Shown here piece by piece: positions 17,875-26,663 of a DNA stretch of 64,000 bases. Position 1 is the stretch's first letter. The number at the start of each line of letters is the position of its first letter. The stretch lies in the NCBI GenBank assembly GCA_003599885.1, contig QZKW01000010.1, forward strand, positions 1 through 64,000, given 5' to 3'. The position numbers were made by a program, and so were the translations under genes. This DNA is from Desulfobacteraceae bacterium. Lineage in GTDB: Bacteria > Desulfobacterota > Desulfobacteria > Desulfobacterales > Desulfosalsimonadaceae. The notes below the pieces were generated by a model that saw nothing but the letters and a program-made list of their open reading frames with translations, had not been told where the DNA came from and ran no database searches.

Positions 17875-17958
17875 ATGAACCGCACCGCAGGCAAAAACTT
17901 TAATTTTTGGTATTTTAGCTATTATTATTTTAGCAAGGGACTGCCTGTGCGTAAGTAA
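17875..17958 (+). CDS. aromatic amino-acid leader peptide of the attenuator
   Basis: A 27-codon open frame starts at ATG 17875 and stops at TAA 17956-17958. Residues 9-19 read FNFWYFSYYYF: four Phe, four Tyr and one Trp, so 9 of 11 consecutive codons are aromatic. Rest of the peptide is unremarkable (N-terminal basic, C-terminal GLPVRK). This is the composition expected of a ribosome-stalling leader, as in the classical phe, trp and his operons, and it lies immediately before the aromatic operon and an intrinsic terminator. Only AGAG at a long distance resembles a Shine-Dalgarno. The codon pattern is direct observation; its role as sensor is inferred from the overlapping RNA pairings. Confidence 0.85.
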   Translation: MNRTAGKNFNFWYFSYYYFSKGLPVRK

Positions 17959-17995
17959 GACTTTATCTAAAAGAACCAAAAACCGCAGGCAGCCC
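17881..17995 (+). promoter_or_regulatory. alternative pairings 1:2 and 2:3 of the aromatic attenuator
   Basis: Region 1, CGCAccgCAGGCA (17881-17893), can pair with region 2, TGCCTGTGCG (17942-17951), using all ten bases of region 2 with a three-base bulge. Region 2, extended as GGGaCTGCCTG (17937-17947), can instead pair with CAGGCAGCCC (17986-17995), 10 bp with one bulged A. That second pairing consumes the 5' arm of the terminator (17981-17990), so antiterminator and terminator exclude each other. A ribosome stalled on the aromatic codons (17899-17931) would mask region 1 and favour the antiterminator; one reaching the stop codon would mask region 2 and favour termination. Confidence 0.8.
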
Positions 17996-18017
17996 CGAAA
18001 GCCTGCGGTTTTTTTTT
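17981..18017 (+). terminator. intrinsic terminator of the attenuator
   Basis: AACCGCAGGC (17981-17990) and GCCTGCGGTT (18001-18010) form a perfect 10-bp stem with a 10-base loop, followed by an uninterrupted run of T ending at 18017. It lies after the leader peptide and 70 bases before the first structural gene. Confidence 0.92.
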
Positions 18018-18020
18018 GTA

Positions 18021-18053
18021 AAAAAGCCGTGAAAAAGTATCACGGCTTTTTTT
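18021..18053 (+). terminator. second, tandem hairpin-terminator in the leader
   Basis: AAAAAGCCGTGA (18021-18032) and TCACGGCTTTTT (18040-18051) form a perfect 12-bp stem with a 7-base loop and a T-rich 3' side. It stands only 35 bases before the start of the first gene. How transcription passes it is not explained by the leader-peptide model. Confidence 0.85.
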
Positions 18054-18087
18054 ATTTTTAACGCCTAAATTTTAAGGGAGAAGGAAA

Positions 18088-18885
18088 ATGACAATTATCG
18101 GCAAACACATTCGCATGGAACGCATCATGGACCGGAACACCGGACGGACACTGATTGTGCCCCTGGATCATGGGGTTTCCGTGGGCCCGATTGACGGCAT
18201 CATCGATATCAAGGAAACCGTCGCCCAGATCGCCGAAGGCGGCGCCAACGCCATTGTCGAGCATAAGGGACTGGTCGGTGCCGGCCACCGCGGGCGCGGG
18301 TCGGATATCGGCCTAATCGTTCATTTGTCCGCATCCACGTCGCTGTCCGTCTATCCCCATTCCAAAACCCTGGTCTGCAGTGTTGAAGAAGCGTTAAAAC
18401 TGGGAGCGGACGCCGTATCCATTCACGTGAATATCGGCAATGGCCAGGAAAAGGAAATGCTCAATGATTTTGGACGGGTATCCTATGAATCCCGCAACTG
18501 GGGCATTCCACTTTTGGCCATGATGTATCCCAGAGGAGAAAAAATCAAAGACGAGTATGATGTGGAAGTCGTCAAACATGCCGCACGGGTGGGTTGCGAA
18601 ATGGGCGCTGATATTGTAAAGGTGTCCTATACCGGATCACCCGAATCCTTCGCTAAAGTGGTCGAAGGCTGCACCGTCCCGGTGGTGATTGCCGGAGGCG
18701 CAAAAATGGATTCGGACAGGGATATTCTGGAAATGGTCAAGGGCTCTATTGATGCCGGCGGGTCCGGTGTTTCCATTGGCCGGAACGTATTCCAGCACAA
18801 AAATCCCACCCGCATGGTTCAGGCCATGGCGTCCATTCTTTTCGATAACGGGTCGGTCACAGACGCACTTAAAATGCTTGAATAA
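18088..18885 (+). CDS. aroA': 2-amino-3,7-dideoxy-D-threo-hept-6-ulosonate synthase
   Basis: This 265-residue class I aldolase (DhnA/FbaB-like) makes ADTH, the first intermediate of the archaeal-type route to 3-dehydroquinate, replacing DAHP synthase. The start [17 protein letters not shown], the [10 protein letters not shown] loop, the Schiff-base Lys region DIVKVSYTG and the phosphate-binding [13 protein letters not shown] block support the call. GGAG-type ribosome-binding sequence precedes the ATG. The neighbouring 3-dehydroquinate synthase II is its pathway partner and makes fructose-bisphosphate aldolase function unlikely. It is the first gene behind the attenuator. Confidence 0.93.
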   Translation: MTIIGKHIRMERIMDRNTGRTLIVPLDHGVSVGPIDGIIDIKETVAQIAEGGANAIVEHKGLVGAGHRGRGSDIGLIVHLSASTSLSVYPHSKTLVCSVEEALKLGADAVSIHVNIGNGQEKEMLNDFGRVSYESRNWGIPLLAMMYPRGEKIKDEYDVEVVKHAARVGCEMGADIVKVSYTGSPESFAKVVEGCTVPVVIAGGAKMDSDRDILEMVKGSIDAGGSGVSIGRNVFQHKNPTRMVQAMASILFDNGSVTDALKMLE

Positions 18886-18908
18886 ATTTATTAACTGGAG
18901 ACGAACGC

Positions 18909-19901
18909 ATGCGTAAAATATGGGTAAAAATCGACCCCTGGGACAAGGACATGGTGACGACCGCTATCGAAGGCGGTGCGGACGGCGTGATGGTGCCGGA
19001 GGGCTATTCTGAAAAGGTAAAAGCATTGGGCCTTATCCAAACCATATCGGAAGATGGCGATTTAAAACCGGGCCAGGATGTGGTGACCTTTAAAATCTCC
19101 GGCAGCAGTGATGAAGCGGAAATTTCCCGGCTGTGCCGGGAAAAAAAGGTGATTCTGGAATGCACGGACTGGTCCATCATTCCCCTTGAAAATCTGATTG
19201 CTCAGGGTGCTGGCGTCATTGCCCAGGTGAACAGCCTGGAAGAAGCGCAAACTGCGTTCGGTATTCTTGAAAAAGGGGTGGAGCACATCCTTTTTTGCCC
19301 CAAAAACCCTCTTGAACTCAAGGAAGCCCTTGACCGGCTGCAATCCAACACGGACCACATCCCTCTGGAAGTTGCAGAGATCATTGAAATAAAACCTGTG
19401 GGAATGGGCGACCGGGTGTGTGTGGACACCTGCACCGATATGAAAATGGGGGAGGGTATGCTGGTGGGCAACGCCAGCAGCGCGCTGTTTCTGGTTCATG
19501 CGGAAAGTGTGGAAAACCCCTATGTCGCGCCCCGTCCTTTTCGGGTCAATGCCGGCGCAGTTCACGCCTATACAAGGGTGCCGGGTGGCAAAACCCGATA
19601 TCTTTCAGAATTATGCGCGGGTGATCCGGTGTTGATTACGGATTATAAAGGACGGGCTTCCATCGGCACCGTCGGACGGCTTAAAATTGAAAAGCGTCCG
19701 CTGATGCTGATCAAAGCAATGGTGGGCGGCAAAGAAATCACTTCCATTGTGCAAAATGCCGAAACCATCCGCCTGACAGACCCGGACGGCAATCCGGTGT
19801 CGGTGGTTGCGCTTCGTCCCGGGGACAAAGTGCTGGTGGCCCTGGAGGCAAGCGGTCGTCATTTCGGCATGAAAATAAGTGAAACCATCACGGAAAAATA
19901 A
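18909..19901 (+). CDS. aroB': 3-dehydroquinate synthase II
   Basis: This 330-residue enzyme oxidatively deaminates and cyclises ADTH to 3-dehydroquinate (MJ1249 type), unrelated to ordinary AroB. Family blocks include the N-terminal KIWVKIDPWDKDMVTTAIEGG, VEHILFCPKNP, GDRVCVDTC, FLVHAES, NAGAVHAY and the C-terminal GGKEITSIVQNAETIRL. It starts 23 bases after the synthase gene with a CTGGAG ribosome-binding site. The pair supplies the entry to the shikimate pathway, so the DAHP/AroB route is probably absent or redundant. Confidence 0.95.
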   Translation: MRKIWVKIDPWDKDMVTTAIEGGADGVMVPEGYSEKVKALGLIQTISEDGDLKPGQDVVTFKISGSSDEAEISRLCREKKVILECTDWSIIPLENLIAQGAGVIAQVNSLEEAQTAFGILEKGVEHILFCPKNPLELKEALDRLQSNTDHIPLEVAEIIEIKPVGMGDRVCVDTCTDMKMGEGMLVGNASSALFLVHAESVENPYVAPRPFRVNAGAVHAYTRVPGGKTRYLSELCAGDPVLITDYKGRASIGTVGRLKIEKRPLMLIKAMVGGKEITSIVQNAETIRLTDPDGNPVSVVALRPGDKVLVALEASGRHFGMKISETITEK

Positions 19902-19921
19902 ATTCTGGGGAATGTGAATTC

Positions 19922-21019
19922 ATGGATGAGCCCAAAAATAACCCGGCGGATATTCGTATGAATCATCTGCGCCAAACCATCAACGGAATTGATGAGACGG
20001 TGTTAAGCCTGATCAACAAGCGCTTGCTGGTCGCAAAGGAAATCGGGGAAATTAAAAAAGAACAAAACACTTATGTGTATGATAAAATTCGAGAAAATGA
20101 AATCATGGACCGGCTGGCCCAGTTAAACACCGGCCCGCTAAAAGCTCAGGCCCTCCATCAGATCTTTACGAATATCATTTCCGCATCCAGGGAAATCCAG
20201 ACGCCGACGACCATCTCCTACCTTGGCCCGGAGGCCACCTTCACCCATGTGGCAGCCATGGACCTGTTTGGTCATTCGGCCGAGTATGTGCCCCAAACCA
20301 GTATTCGGGATGTGTTTATGGAAGTCGCCAAGGGCAAATGCGATTACGGGGTGGCCCCTGTGGAAAATTCCATCGAAGGGGCCATCAATCATACACTGGA
20401 TTTGTTTTTCGAATCGGATTTACGCATCTGCGCGGAAAAATATCTTAATATTTCCCACGCCCTCTTGTCCCGATCCAGTGACATCAAGGATATTGAGGTG
20501 ATTTATTCACACCCCCAGCCGTTTGCGCAGTGCCGGGCGTGGATTCGGAAGAACCTTCCCAATGCAGCGCTGATTGATTGCAACAGTACGGCCCACGCTG
20601 CCCAGAAGGCGTTTCAGGAAAAAAATACCGCCGCCATCGCTAATTCTGAAGCCGCGCACATATACGGGCTTCAGATTCTTGAATCCGGCATAGAGGATTA
20701 TTCCCATAACATCACGCGGTTTCTCTTGGTGGGCCGAGATGAACCCCGACCCACCGGGGAGGATAAAACATCCATCATGTTTGCGATTTCCCATGTGCCG
20801 GGAGCGCTCTATAAAATCCTGCAGCCCATCGCCGATTCCGGCATAAACATGTCCAAACTCGAATCCCGGCCTACCAAGCATGAAAACTGGAGCTATTTCT
20901 TTTTTGTGGATTTTGACGGGCATATCGAAGATGATACAATCAAGCGAACCATTGAACAAATGAAGCCGTATTGTAAATACCTTAAATGGCTGGGTTCCTA
21001 TCCGAGAGCGCAAGAGTAA
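19922..21019 (+). CDS. pheA: bifunctional chorismate mutase / prephenate dehydratase
   Basis: This 365-residue P-protein converts chorismate to phenylpyruvate for Phe synthesis. Residues ~10-90 are an AroQ chorismate mutase (INGIDETVLSLINKRLLVAKEIGEIK). Residues ~97-275 are the dehydratase, with SYLGPEATFTHVAA, GVAPVENSIEGAINHTLD and the catalytic-region block NITRFLLVG. A C-terminal ACT domain follows (KTSIMFAISHVPGALYKIL, with ESRPTKHENWSYFFFVDF), the usual site of Phe feedback inhibition. It sits 20 bases after the dehydroquinate synthase gene. Phe control thus appears both allosteric and, via the leader, transcriptional. Confidence 0.96.
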   Translation: MDEPKNNPADIRMNHLRQTINGIDETVLSLINKRLLVAKEIGEIKKEQNTYVYDKIRENEIMDRLAQLNTGPLKAQALHQIFTNIISASREIQTPTTISYLGPEATFTHVAAMDLFGHSAEYVPQTSIRDVFMEVAKGKCDYGVAPVENSIEGAINHTLDLFFESDLRICAEKYLNISHALLSRSSDIKDIEVIYSHPQPFAQCRAWIRKNLPNAALIDCNSTAHAAQKAFQEKNTAAIANSEAAHIYGLQILESGIEDYSHNITRFLLVGRDEPRPTGEDKTSIMFAISHVPGALYKILQPIADSGINMSKLESRPTKHENWSYFFFVDFDGHIEDDTIKRTIEQMKPYCKYLKWLGSYPRAQE

Positions 21020-21067
21020 ACGAATCGCGAGTTAACAATTACGAATTACAAGTGAGATGGTAACTTC

Positions 21068-22342
21068 ATGCTGAAAATTATACCAGGCAATATCCGCAAT
21101 ACCACGGTCACTGTGCCGGGCTCAAAAAGCTATACCCATCGGACGTTCATCGCTGCCGCCTTATCGGACGGGGAGTGCCGGATCGACAACTGGCTGGATA
21201 GTGAAGACACCCGGTATACTTTGGATGCGTTATCCAGATTTGGAGCGAAAATTGAAAAAAGGCCGGCCGGGCTTTCTGTTTATGGCCGAAGTGGTGGCAT
21301 GGATGCCTGCGATTCCCAAATATACATTGGAAATTCAGGCACCTCCATGCGTCTTCTCACATCCTATGCCATTCTTGGCAAAGGCCGCTATGTTCTCAGC
21401 GGGACTGACCGCATGCATGAACGGCCGATTCAGCATTTGCTTGACGCCCTGCACCAAATAGGGGTTCATGCCGTATCCCTGAACCATGACGGGTGTCCGC
21501 CGCTGGAAATCATGGGCGGCAAAATCGCCGGAGGAGAGGTGCGCATCAATTGCAGCATCAGCAGCCAGTTCCTATCCGGACTGCTTCTCATCGCTCCATA
21601 CACCGAAAAAGGCCTTAAAATCCATGTCACTCATGGCCCGGTGTCAAGGCCCTATATTGATATGACCGTTGATATTATGTCGCAATTCGGAGTTCCGGTT
21701 GTCAGGGACGGTTATGATTATTTTGAAATCGCCGGAGACCGGCACTATCAATCCGGTCATTATACCGTGGAGCCCGATGCTTCCCAGGCCGGTTATTTCT
21801 GGGCGGCAGCGGCCATCACCGGCGCCAGAATCAAGGTGGCTGGCATCACCGGAAACTCCAGTCAGGGCGATGTCCGTTTCGCTGAGGTGCTGGGTCAAAT
21901 GGGCTGCAATGTCACGCATGAGCCTGACGGCATCTCGGTGACAGGCGGGAACCTTTCCGGGATTGAAGTGGATATGGCCGACATGCCTGATATTGTCCCG
22001 ACCCTTGCCGTAGTCGCCGCGTTCGCCAAGGGAACCACGAAAATCAAAAACGTGGCCCACCTGAAGGTCAAGGAAAGCGACCGCCTGACTGCCGTGATCA
22101 ATGAACTCACCAAAATGGGCATTTCCGCAAGATCGGACCATGATGACCTGATCGTTACCGGCGGCAGTCCCCACGGCGCAGTGATAGAAACATACAATGA
22201 CCACCGGATGGCCATGTGTTTTGCCATCGCGGGACTTGTGGTGCCGGGAATTGAAATACTCAATGAAGGATGTGTTGGGAAATCATTCCCTGCGTTCTGG
22301 GAAGTGTTTGAAGGCTTGAGGGAGAATTACTATGTCAGGTAA
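21068..22342 (+). CDS. aroA: 3-phosphoshikimate 1-carboxyvinyltransferase (EPSP synthase)
   Basis: This 424-residue EPSP synthase joins PEP to shikimate-3-phosphate. Visible motifs are the N-terminal VPGSKSYTHR, the PEP-binding GNSGTSMRLL, SSQFLSGLLL, the PDASQAGYFWAAAA region, LKVKESDRL, and the C-terminal YNDHRMAMCFA. In GNSGTSMR the position corresponding to Gly96 of the E. coli enzyme cannot be aligned with certainty by eye. The gene follows pheA by 48 bases and overlaps aroC by 11 bases. Confidence 0.96.
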   Translation: MLKIIPGNIRNTTVTVPGSKSYTHRTFIAAALSDGECRIDNWLDSEDTRYTLDALSRFGAKIEKRPAGLSVYGRSGGMDACDSQIYIGNSGTSMRLLTSYAILGKGRYVLSGTDRMHERPIQHLLDALHQIGVHAVSLNHDGCPPLEIMGGKIAGGEVRINCSISSQFLSGLLLIAPYTEKGLKIHVTHGPVSRPYIDMTVDIMSQFGVPVVRDGYDYFEIAGDRHYQSGHYTVEPDASQAGYFWAAAAITGARIKVAGITGNSSQGDVRFAEVLGQMGCNVTHEPDGISVTGGNLSGIEVDMADMPDIVPTLAVVAAFAKGTTKIKNVAHLKVKESDRLTAVINELTKMGISARSDHDDLIVTGGSPHGAVIETYNDHRMAMCFAIAGLVVPGIEILNEGCVGKSFPAFWEVFEGLRENYYVR

Positions 22343-23387
22343 TACATTTGGCACATTGTTCCGAATCACCACCTGGGGCGAATCCCACGGACCTGCCGTC
22401 GGGGTGGTCGTGGATGGCTGCCCCTCAAAAATTTCCATGGATGAATCCACCATTCAGGCATGGCTTGACCGCCGTCGGCCGGGACAGGCCGCAACCTCCA
22501 CATCACGAAAAGAATCAGACACTGCCAAAATCCTTTCCGGCGTGTTTGAAGGCAAAACCACCGGCACCCCCATCATGATCATGGTGGAAAACCAGGACGC
22601 GAAATCTTCGGCTTACAGTTCTATCGCGGATGTTTTCCGGCCGGGACATGGGGATTTTACCTATCAGGCCAAATACGGCATCCGCGACTGGCGCGGCGGG
22701 GGCAGGGCATCCGCCCGTGAAACCGTGGGCAGAGTCGCCGCCGGAGCTGTTGCAGACGCGGTTTTGGCAAAAGAAAACATCACGGTTTTGGCCCATACTG
22801 TTGCCCTTGGTTCCGTCACCGCCCAAACTTTTGACCCGGACTGTATCCGCCAAAATATGTTTCTATGTGCAGATAGTGACGCTGCCCGGAAAATGGAAAC
22901 GGAAGTGGCGGCAGTTAAAAAACAAGGCGATTCTTTGGGCGGCATTGTGGAAATTCGGGTGCAAAACGTTCCGGCAGGACTGGGTGAACCGGTTTTTGAT
23001 AAGCTCGATGCGGATCTGGCCAAAGCTTTAATGAGCATTGGCGCGGTCAAAGGGGTGGAAATCGGGGCAGGATTCAGGGCCGCCCAGCTCAAAGGATCTC
23101 AAAACAACGATCCGATCTCCCCTGAAGGATTCACTACAAACAACGCGGGCGGGATTCTTGCGGGCATATCAAGCGGTGATGAAATTATTGTCCGCGTGGC
23201 GGTCAAACCCATCCCGTCCATCAGCATGGAGCAGACCACCATCGACACCCGCAGCAACCCCACCCGAATCAAAATCCAGGGCAGGCATGATATTTGCGCC
23301 ATTCCCCGCATCAACGTGGTCTGCGAAGCCATGGTCAGCCTGGTAATTGCGGATCATTTGCTGAGGCAGCGGGCGACAGGCGGGTAA
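22332..23387 (+). CDS. aroC: chorismate synthase
   Basis: This 351-residue FMN-dependent lyase converts EPSP to chorismate. Its signature blocks are present: GESHGPAVGVVVDGCP near the N-terminus, RRPGQAATSTSRKE, GHGDFTYQAKYGIRDWRGGGRASARETVGRVAAG split by the FMN/substrate contacts, and FTTNNAGGILAGISSG. Length is normal. It is the last gene of the operon and overlaps aroA by 11 bases. Genes for dehydroquinate dehydratase, shikimate dehydrogenase and shikimate kinase are not in the window. Confidence 0.97.
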   Translation: MSGNTFGTLFRITTWGESHGPAVGVVVDGCPSKISMDESTIQAWLDRRRPGQAATSTSRKESDTAKILSGVFEGKTTGTPIMIMVENQDAKSSAYSSIADVFRPGHGDFTYQAKYGIRDWRGGGRASARETVGRVAAGAVADAVLAKENITVLAHTVALGSVTAQTFDPDCIRQNMFLCADSDAARKMETEVAAVKKQGDSLGGIVEIRVQNVPAGLGEPVFDKLDADLAKALMSIGAVKGVEIGAGFRAAQLKGSQNNDPISPEGFTTNNAGGILAGISSGDEIIVRVAVKPIPSISMEQTTIDTRSNPTRIKIQGRHDICAIPRINVVCEAMVSLVIADHLLRQRATGG

Positions 23388-23417
23388 ACGGATACGTTCG
23401 AAATAGGGAAAAACAGA

Positions 23418-23450
23418 AGGCCGGATTGCGTTATAAAACGCATCCGGCCT
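23418..23450. terminator. bidirectional hairpin between aroC and ppdK
   Basis: AGGCCGGAT (23418-23426) pairs with ATCCGGCCT (23442-23450), with an inner GCGTT/AACGC stem and one bulged T. It stands between two convergent genes, so it can end both transcripts, although neither side has a long T-tract. Confidence 0.75.
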
Positions 23451-23458
23451 GAATAGTT

Positions 23459-26179
23459 CTACAAATTATCTTCCGCTGAAATAGCTGCCTGGGCTGCGGC
23501 AAGCCGTGCAATGGGCAACCGGAACGGCGAGCAGCTCACATAATTAAACCCCGCTTTAAAGCAGAATTCCACGGATGCCGCATCTCCGCCGTGTTCACCG
23601 CAGATGCCGATTTTCAAATTGGGCCGGGTCGAGCGGCCTTTGGTGACGGAATGTTGGATCAAGGAGCCAACTCCTTCGATATCCAGCGTCTGGAACGGGT
23701 CCTTTTTTAAAATCTTTTTATCCAGATATTCACCCATGAACCCGCCGATATCATCCCGGCTGAATCCAAACGTCATCTGCGTGAGGTCATTGGTGCCATA
23801 GGAGAAGAATTCCGCAGTTTTCGCCATTTGATCGGAAAGCAGAGCGGCCCTTGGAATCTCAATCATGGTCCCGAACTGACAGTCAATCTTCTCCACTTTG
23901 AACTTTGCAATCACATAGGCATAGACATCATCAAATACTTTTTTCATGTCATCGAGTTCTTTGACATCGCAGGTGACCGGCACCATAATTTCGGGCAGAG
24001 CTTTCTTCTTGTTTTTGATCAACTCAGCAGCCGCCTCAAGAATGGCCCGGACCTGCATAAACGCCATTTCAGGATAGGTGACGCCCAGCCGTACCCCGCG
24101 ATGCCCCATCATGGGGTTGCTTTCGTTTAACTGTTCACTTCGCTTGGTCAGGGTTTTGATGCTGATATCAAGGCTTTTGGCCAGTTTTTCCTTGTTCTTT
24201 TTGCTGTGGGGAACAAATTCATGCAGGGGCGGGTCCAGCAGACGGAACGTCACCGGCATGCCGTCCATGATTTCCATGATACGTTTCACATCCGCTTTCA
24301 CAAAAGGGAATAATTCGACCAGAGCGGCCCGGCGTTCCTGCTCCGTTTTGCTTAAGATCATTTTTCTTAAGATAAACAAGGGTTTTTCAGCCCCTTCACC
24401 ATAAAACATATGTTCCGTCCGGAACAACCCGATGCCCTGAGCGCCGAATTCTTTAGCGACCATTGCATCTTCAGGGGTTTCGGCATTTGCACGGACTTTC
24501 ATGGTGCGGAATTTATCCACCATGGTCATAAACCGGGACAACCGGGGATTTTCCGTGGCGTCGATCATGGGCAACTGTCCTTTATATACCACCCCTTTTG
24601 TGCCGTTTAAGGTAAAGACGTCTCCTTCCTTATAAACAGTCCCGTTGATCGCCAATTTTTTTTCAGCAACATCTATCTGAAGGGAACCGGCCCCGACAAT
24701 GCAGCATTTTCCCCAGCCGCGTGCAACCAGCGCCGCATGGCTGGTCATGCCGCCCCGGGCGGTGAGAACCGCCACTGCGGCGCGCATGCCTTCCACATCT
24801 TCCGGGTTGGTTTCCTCACGCACAAGAATGACGTTTTTTCCCGCTTTTTGCCATTTCACCGCATCATCAGAGGTGAACACAATCTGTCCGAATGCGCCGC
24901 CCGGCCCGGCCGGCAATCCTTTGGCAATCACCGGGCTTGTTTTTTCCGCTTCCGGATCAACCAGCGGGTGCAGCATCTCATCAAGCTGGGCAGGCATCAC
25001 CCGCATGACAGCGGTCCGTTCGTCGATCAGCCCCTCTTTGAGCATGTCCATGGCCATGTTTAAAGCCGCCAGACCCGTGCGTTTGCCCACCCGGGTCTGA
25101 AGCATGTACAGCCGGTTTTCCTGAATGGTGAATTCCAGGTCCTGCATATTGCAAAAATGGGTTTCCAGTTTGCTGCGAATATCCAGGAGCTGCTGATAGG
25201 ATTCCGGCATGGCGGTTTCAAGGGAGGGCAGGTGGCGGTTCTGATCATTTTTGGTGGCTTCATTGAGGGGGTTGGGCGTTCGGATGCCGGCCACGACATC
25301 CTCACCCTGGGCATTGGGCAGCCATTCTCCGTAGAGCGTGTTTTCGCCGGTGGCCGGATTTCGTGTAAACCCGACACCGGTTGCGGACGTGTCGCCCATA
25401 TTGCCGAACACCATGCTTTGCACGTTGACGGCGGTACCCCATTCATCGGGAATGTTTTCAATCCGGCGATACGCAATGGACCGCTTCCCGTTCCAGCTTT
25501 TAAACACCGCCCCGACTGCCCCCCAAAGCTGATCTTTGGCCTTATCCGGAAATTCAGTTTCCAGCACTTCCCTGATTTTGACCTTAAACAATTCAGAGAG
25601 CGTTTTCAGGTCTTCGGCTGTAAAGTCCGTATCGCCCGTATATCCCTTCTCGTTTTTCATTTTTTCCATGATGTGTTCAAGCTGGGCACGGATGGATTTC
25701 CCTTCTTCCGGCTCAATGCCTTCGGCTTTTTCCATCACCACATCCGAGTACATCATGATTAACCGGCGATAGGCATCATAAACGAACCGGTCGTTTCCGG
25801 TTTTTTTGATCATGCCGGGAATGGTTTGGGTGGTGAGCCCGACATTTAATACGGTTTCCATCATTCCGGGCATGGACGCGCGCGCGCCGGACCGGCAGGA
25901 AACCAGAAGGGGGGCTTCCGGGTCACCGAATTTCATGTTCATGATGGATTCCACATGACGCATGGCGCTGTCGACTTCGTCTTGCAAAGAAACGGGATAA
26001 CTGCATTCATTGTCAAAATAGTCCGTGCAGCAGTCGGTGGTAATGGTAAAACCTGCAGGCACCGGCAATCCAAGCCTTGCCATTTCAGCCAGCCCTGCGC
26101 CCTTGCCGCCGAGTAAGTTTTTCTGGGTTCTGTCTCCCTCAGCCGTTCCGTTGCCAAACGTGTAAACATACTTTGCCAT
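23459..26179 (-). CDS. ppdK: pyruvate, phosphate dikinase
   Basis: This 906-residue PPDK interconverts pyruvate, ATP and phosphate with PEP, AMP and pyrophosphate. It has the N-terminal nucleotide-binding domain (GNGTAEGD, LGGKGAGLAEM), the phospho-His domain with GGMTSHAALVARGWGK (His about residue 480), and the C-terminal PEP/pyruvate barrel with FGTNDLTQM-like SYGTNDLTQMTFGFSRDD and the catalytic Cys of GICGEHGGD. Length matches the family. It faces the aromatic operon, which consumes PEP, but the opposite strand suggests independent control. In this type of organism it would link pyruvate to gluconeogenesis. Confidence 0.97.
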   Translation of the reverse strand: MAKYVYTFGNGTAEGDRTQKNLLGGKGAGLAEMARLGLPVPAGFTITTDCCTDYFDNECSYPVSLQDEVDSAMRHVESIMNMKFGDPEAPLLVSCRSGARASMPGMMETVLNVGLTTQTIPGMIKKTGNDRFVYDAYRRLIMMYSDVVMEKAEGIEPEEGKSIRAQLEHIMEKMKNEKGYTGDTDFTAEDLKTLSELFKVKIREVLETEFPDKAKDQLWGAVGAVFKSWNGKRSIAYRRIENIPDEWGTAVNVQSMVFGNMGDTSATGVGFTRNPATGENTLYGEWLPNAQGEDVVAGIRTPNPLNEATKNDQNRHLPSLETAMPESYQQLLDIRSKLETHFCNMQDLEFTIQENRLYMLQTRVGKRTGLAALNMAMDMLKEGLIDERTAVMRVMPAQLDEMLHPLVDPEAEKTSPVIAKGLPAGPGGAFGQIVFTSDDAVKWQKAGKNVILVREETNPEDVEGMRAAVAVLTARGGMTSHAALVARGWGKCCIVGAGSLQIDVAEKKLAINGTVYKEGDVFTLNGTKGVVYKGQLPMIDATENPRLSRFMTMVDKFRTMKVRANAETPEDAMVAKEFGAQGIGLFRTEHMFYGEGAEKPLFILRKMILSKTEQERRAALVELFPFVKADVKRIMEIMDGMPVTFRLLDPPLHEFVPHSKKNKEKLAKSLDISIKTLTKRSEQLNESNPMMGHRGVRLGVTYPEMAFMQVRAILEAAAELIKNKKKALPEIMVPVTCDVKELDDMKKVFDDVYAYVIAKFKVEKIDCQFGTMIEIPRAALLSDQMAKTAEFFSYGTNDLTQMTFGFSRDDIGGFMGEYLDKKILKKDPFQTLDIEGVGSLIQHSVTKGRSTRPNLKIGICGEHGGDAASVEFCFKAGFNYVSCSPFRLPIARLAAAQAAISAEDNL

Positions 26180-26392
26180 GTGTATCCAGCCTTTCCCTGA
26201 TATCTTTTAATTAATTAAAACATATTGAAATTTGCGAAAAAGAATCAAGCAAATCCGATAAAGTCCATTTTTTGCGGATCTATTAAAATTGATGAATATA
26301 TCTTTTCGCACAAGTAATGGTCAAGTAAAAATATCGCTTACGCTGAACTTTAATAACTATCAAGATTTTAAGTAAAATTATTCATTTTTATA

Positions 26393-26420
26393 TTGTGGGT
26401 TGATCAAGAAGGTGTATAAT
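26393..26420 (+). promoter_or_regulatory. possible sigma-70 promoter
   Basis: TTGTGG, a 16-base spacer and a perfect TATAAT. It would give a leader of roughly 440 bases before pilA, or an unannotated short RNA. It is based on consensus match only. Confidence 0.3.
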
Positions 26421-26510
26421 CAGTCCCATATCCATAAGACAGATAATGGGAAACATATATGCTGGCGTAATGGAGTAAAACCGGGAACAAACAAAATCAG
26501 GCTGCCAAAA

Positions 26511-26525
26511 TGACAAAAATTGTCA
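26511..26525. promoter_or_regulatory. inverted repeat, candidate activator (PilR-like) site
   Basis: TGACAA-AAA-TTGTCA lies about 140 bases upstream of the sigma-54 promoter, at the distance used by NtrC-family enhancer-binding proteins. TGTC cores occur in described PilR sites; binding here is inferred. Confidence 0.4.
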
Positions 26526-26663
26526 CAGAATGCCGCAATTTGTAAATTAATCTTTCCCTGTTTGCCGAATTTCAGATTCCAAACCGGAACACGGTTCACT
26601 TATTGGAATGAATATTTTTATATTTGCAGGGGTTTAGATATGAAATAAAAACATATTTATTTT

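Larger units (their letters stand above)
26180..26663. other. long A+T-rich intergenic region upstream of pilA
   Basis: No protein gene is apparent. The left part must hold the ppdK promoter (minus strand). On the plus strand TTGTGG (26393-26398), 16 bases, then TATAAT (26415-26420) is a possible sigma-70 promoter. TGACAA-AAA-TTGTCA (26511-26525) is an inverted repeat upstream of the sigma-54 promoter. The rest shows nothing distinctive. Confidence 0.5.
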
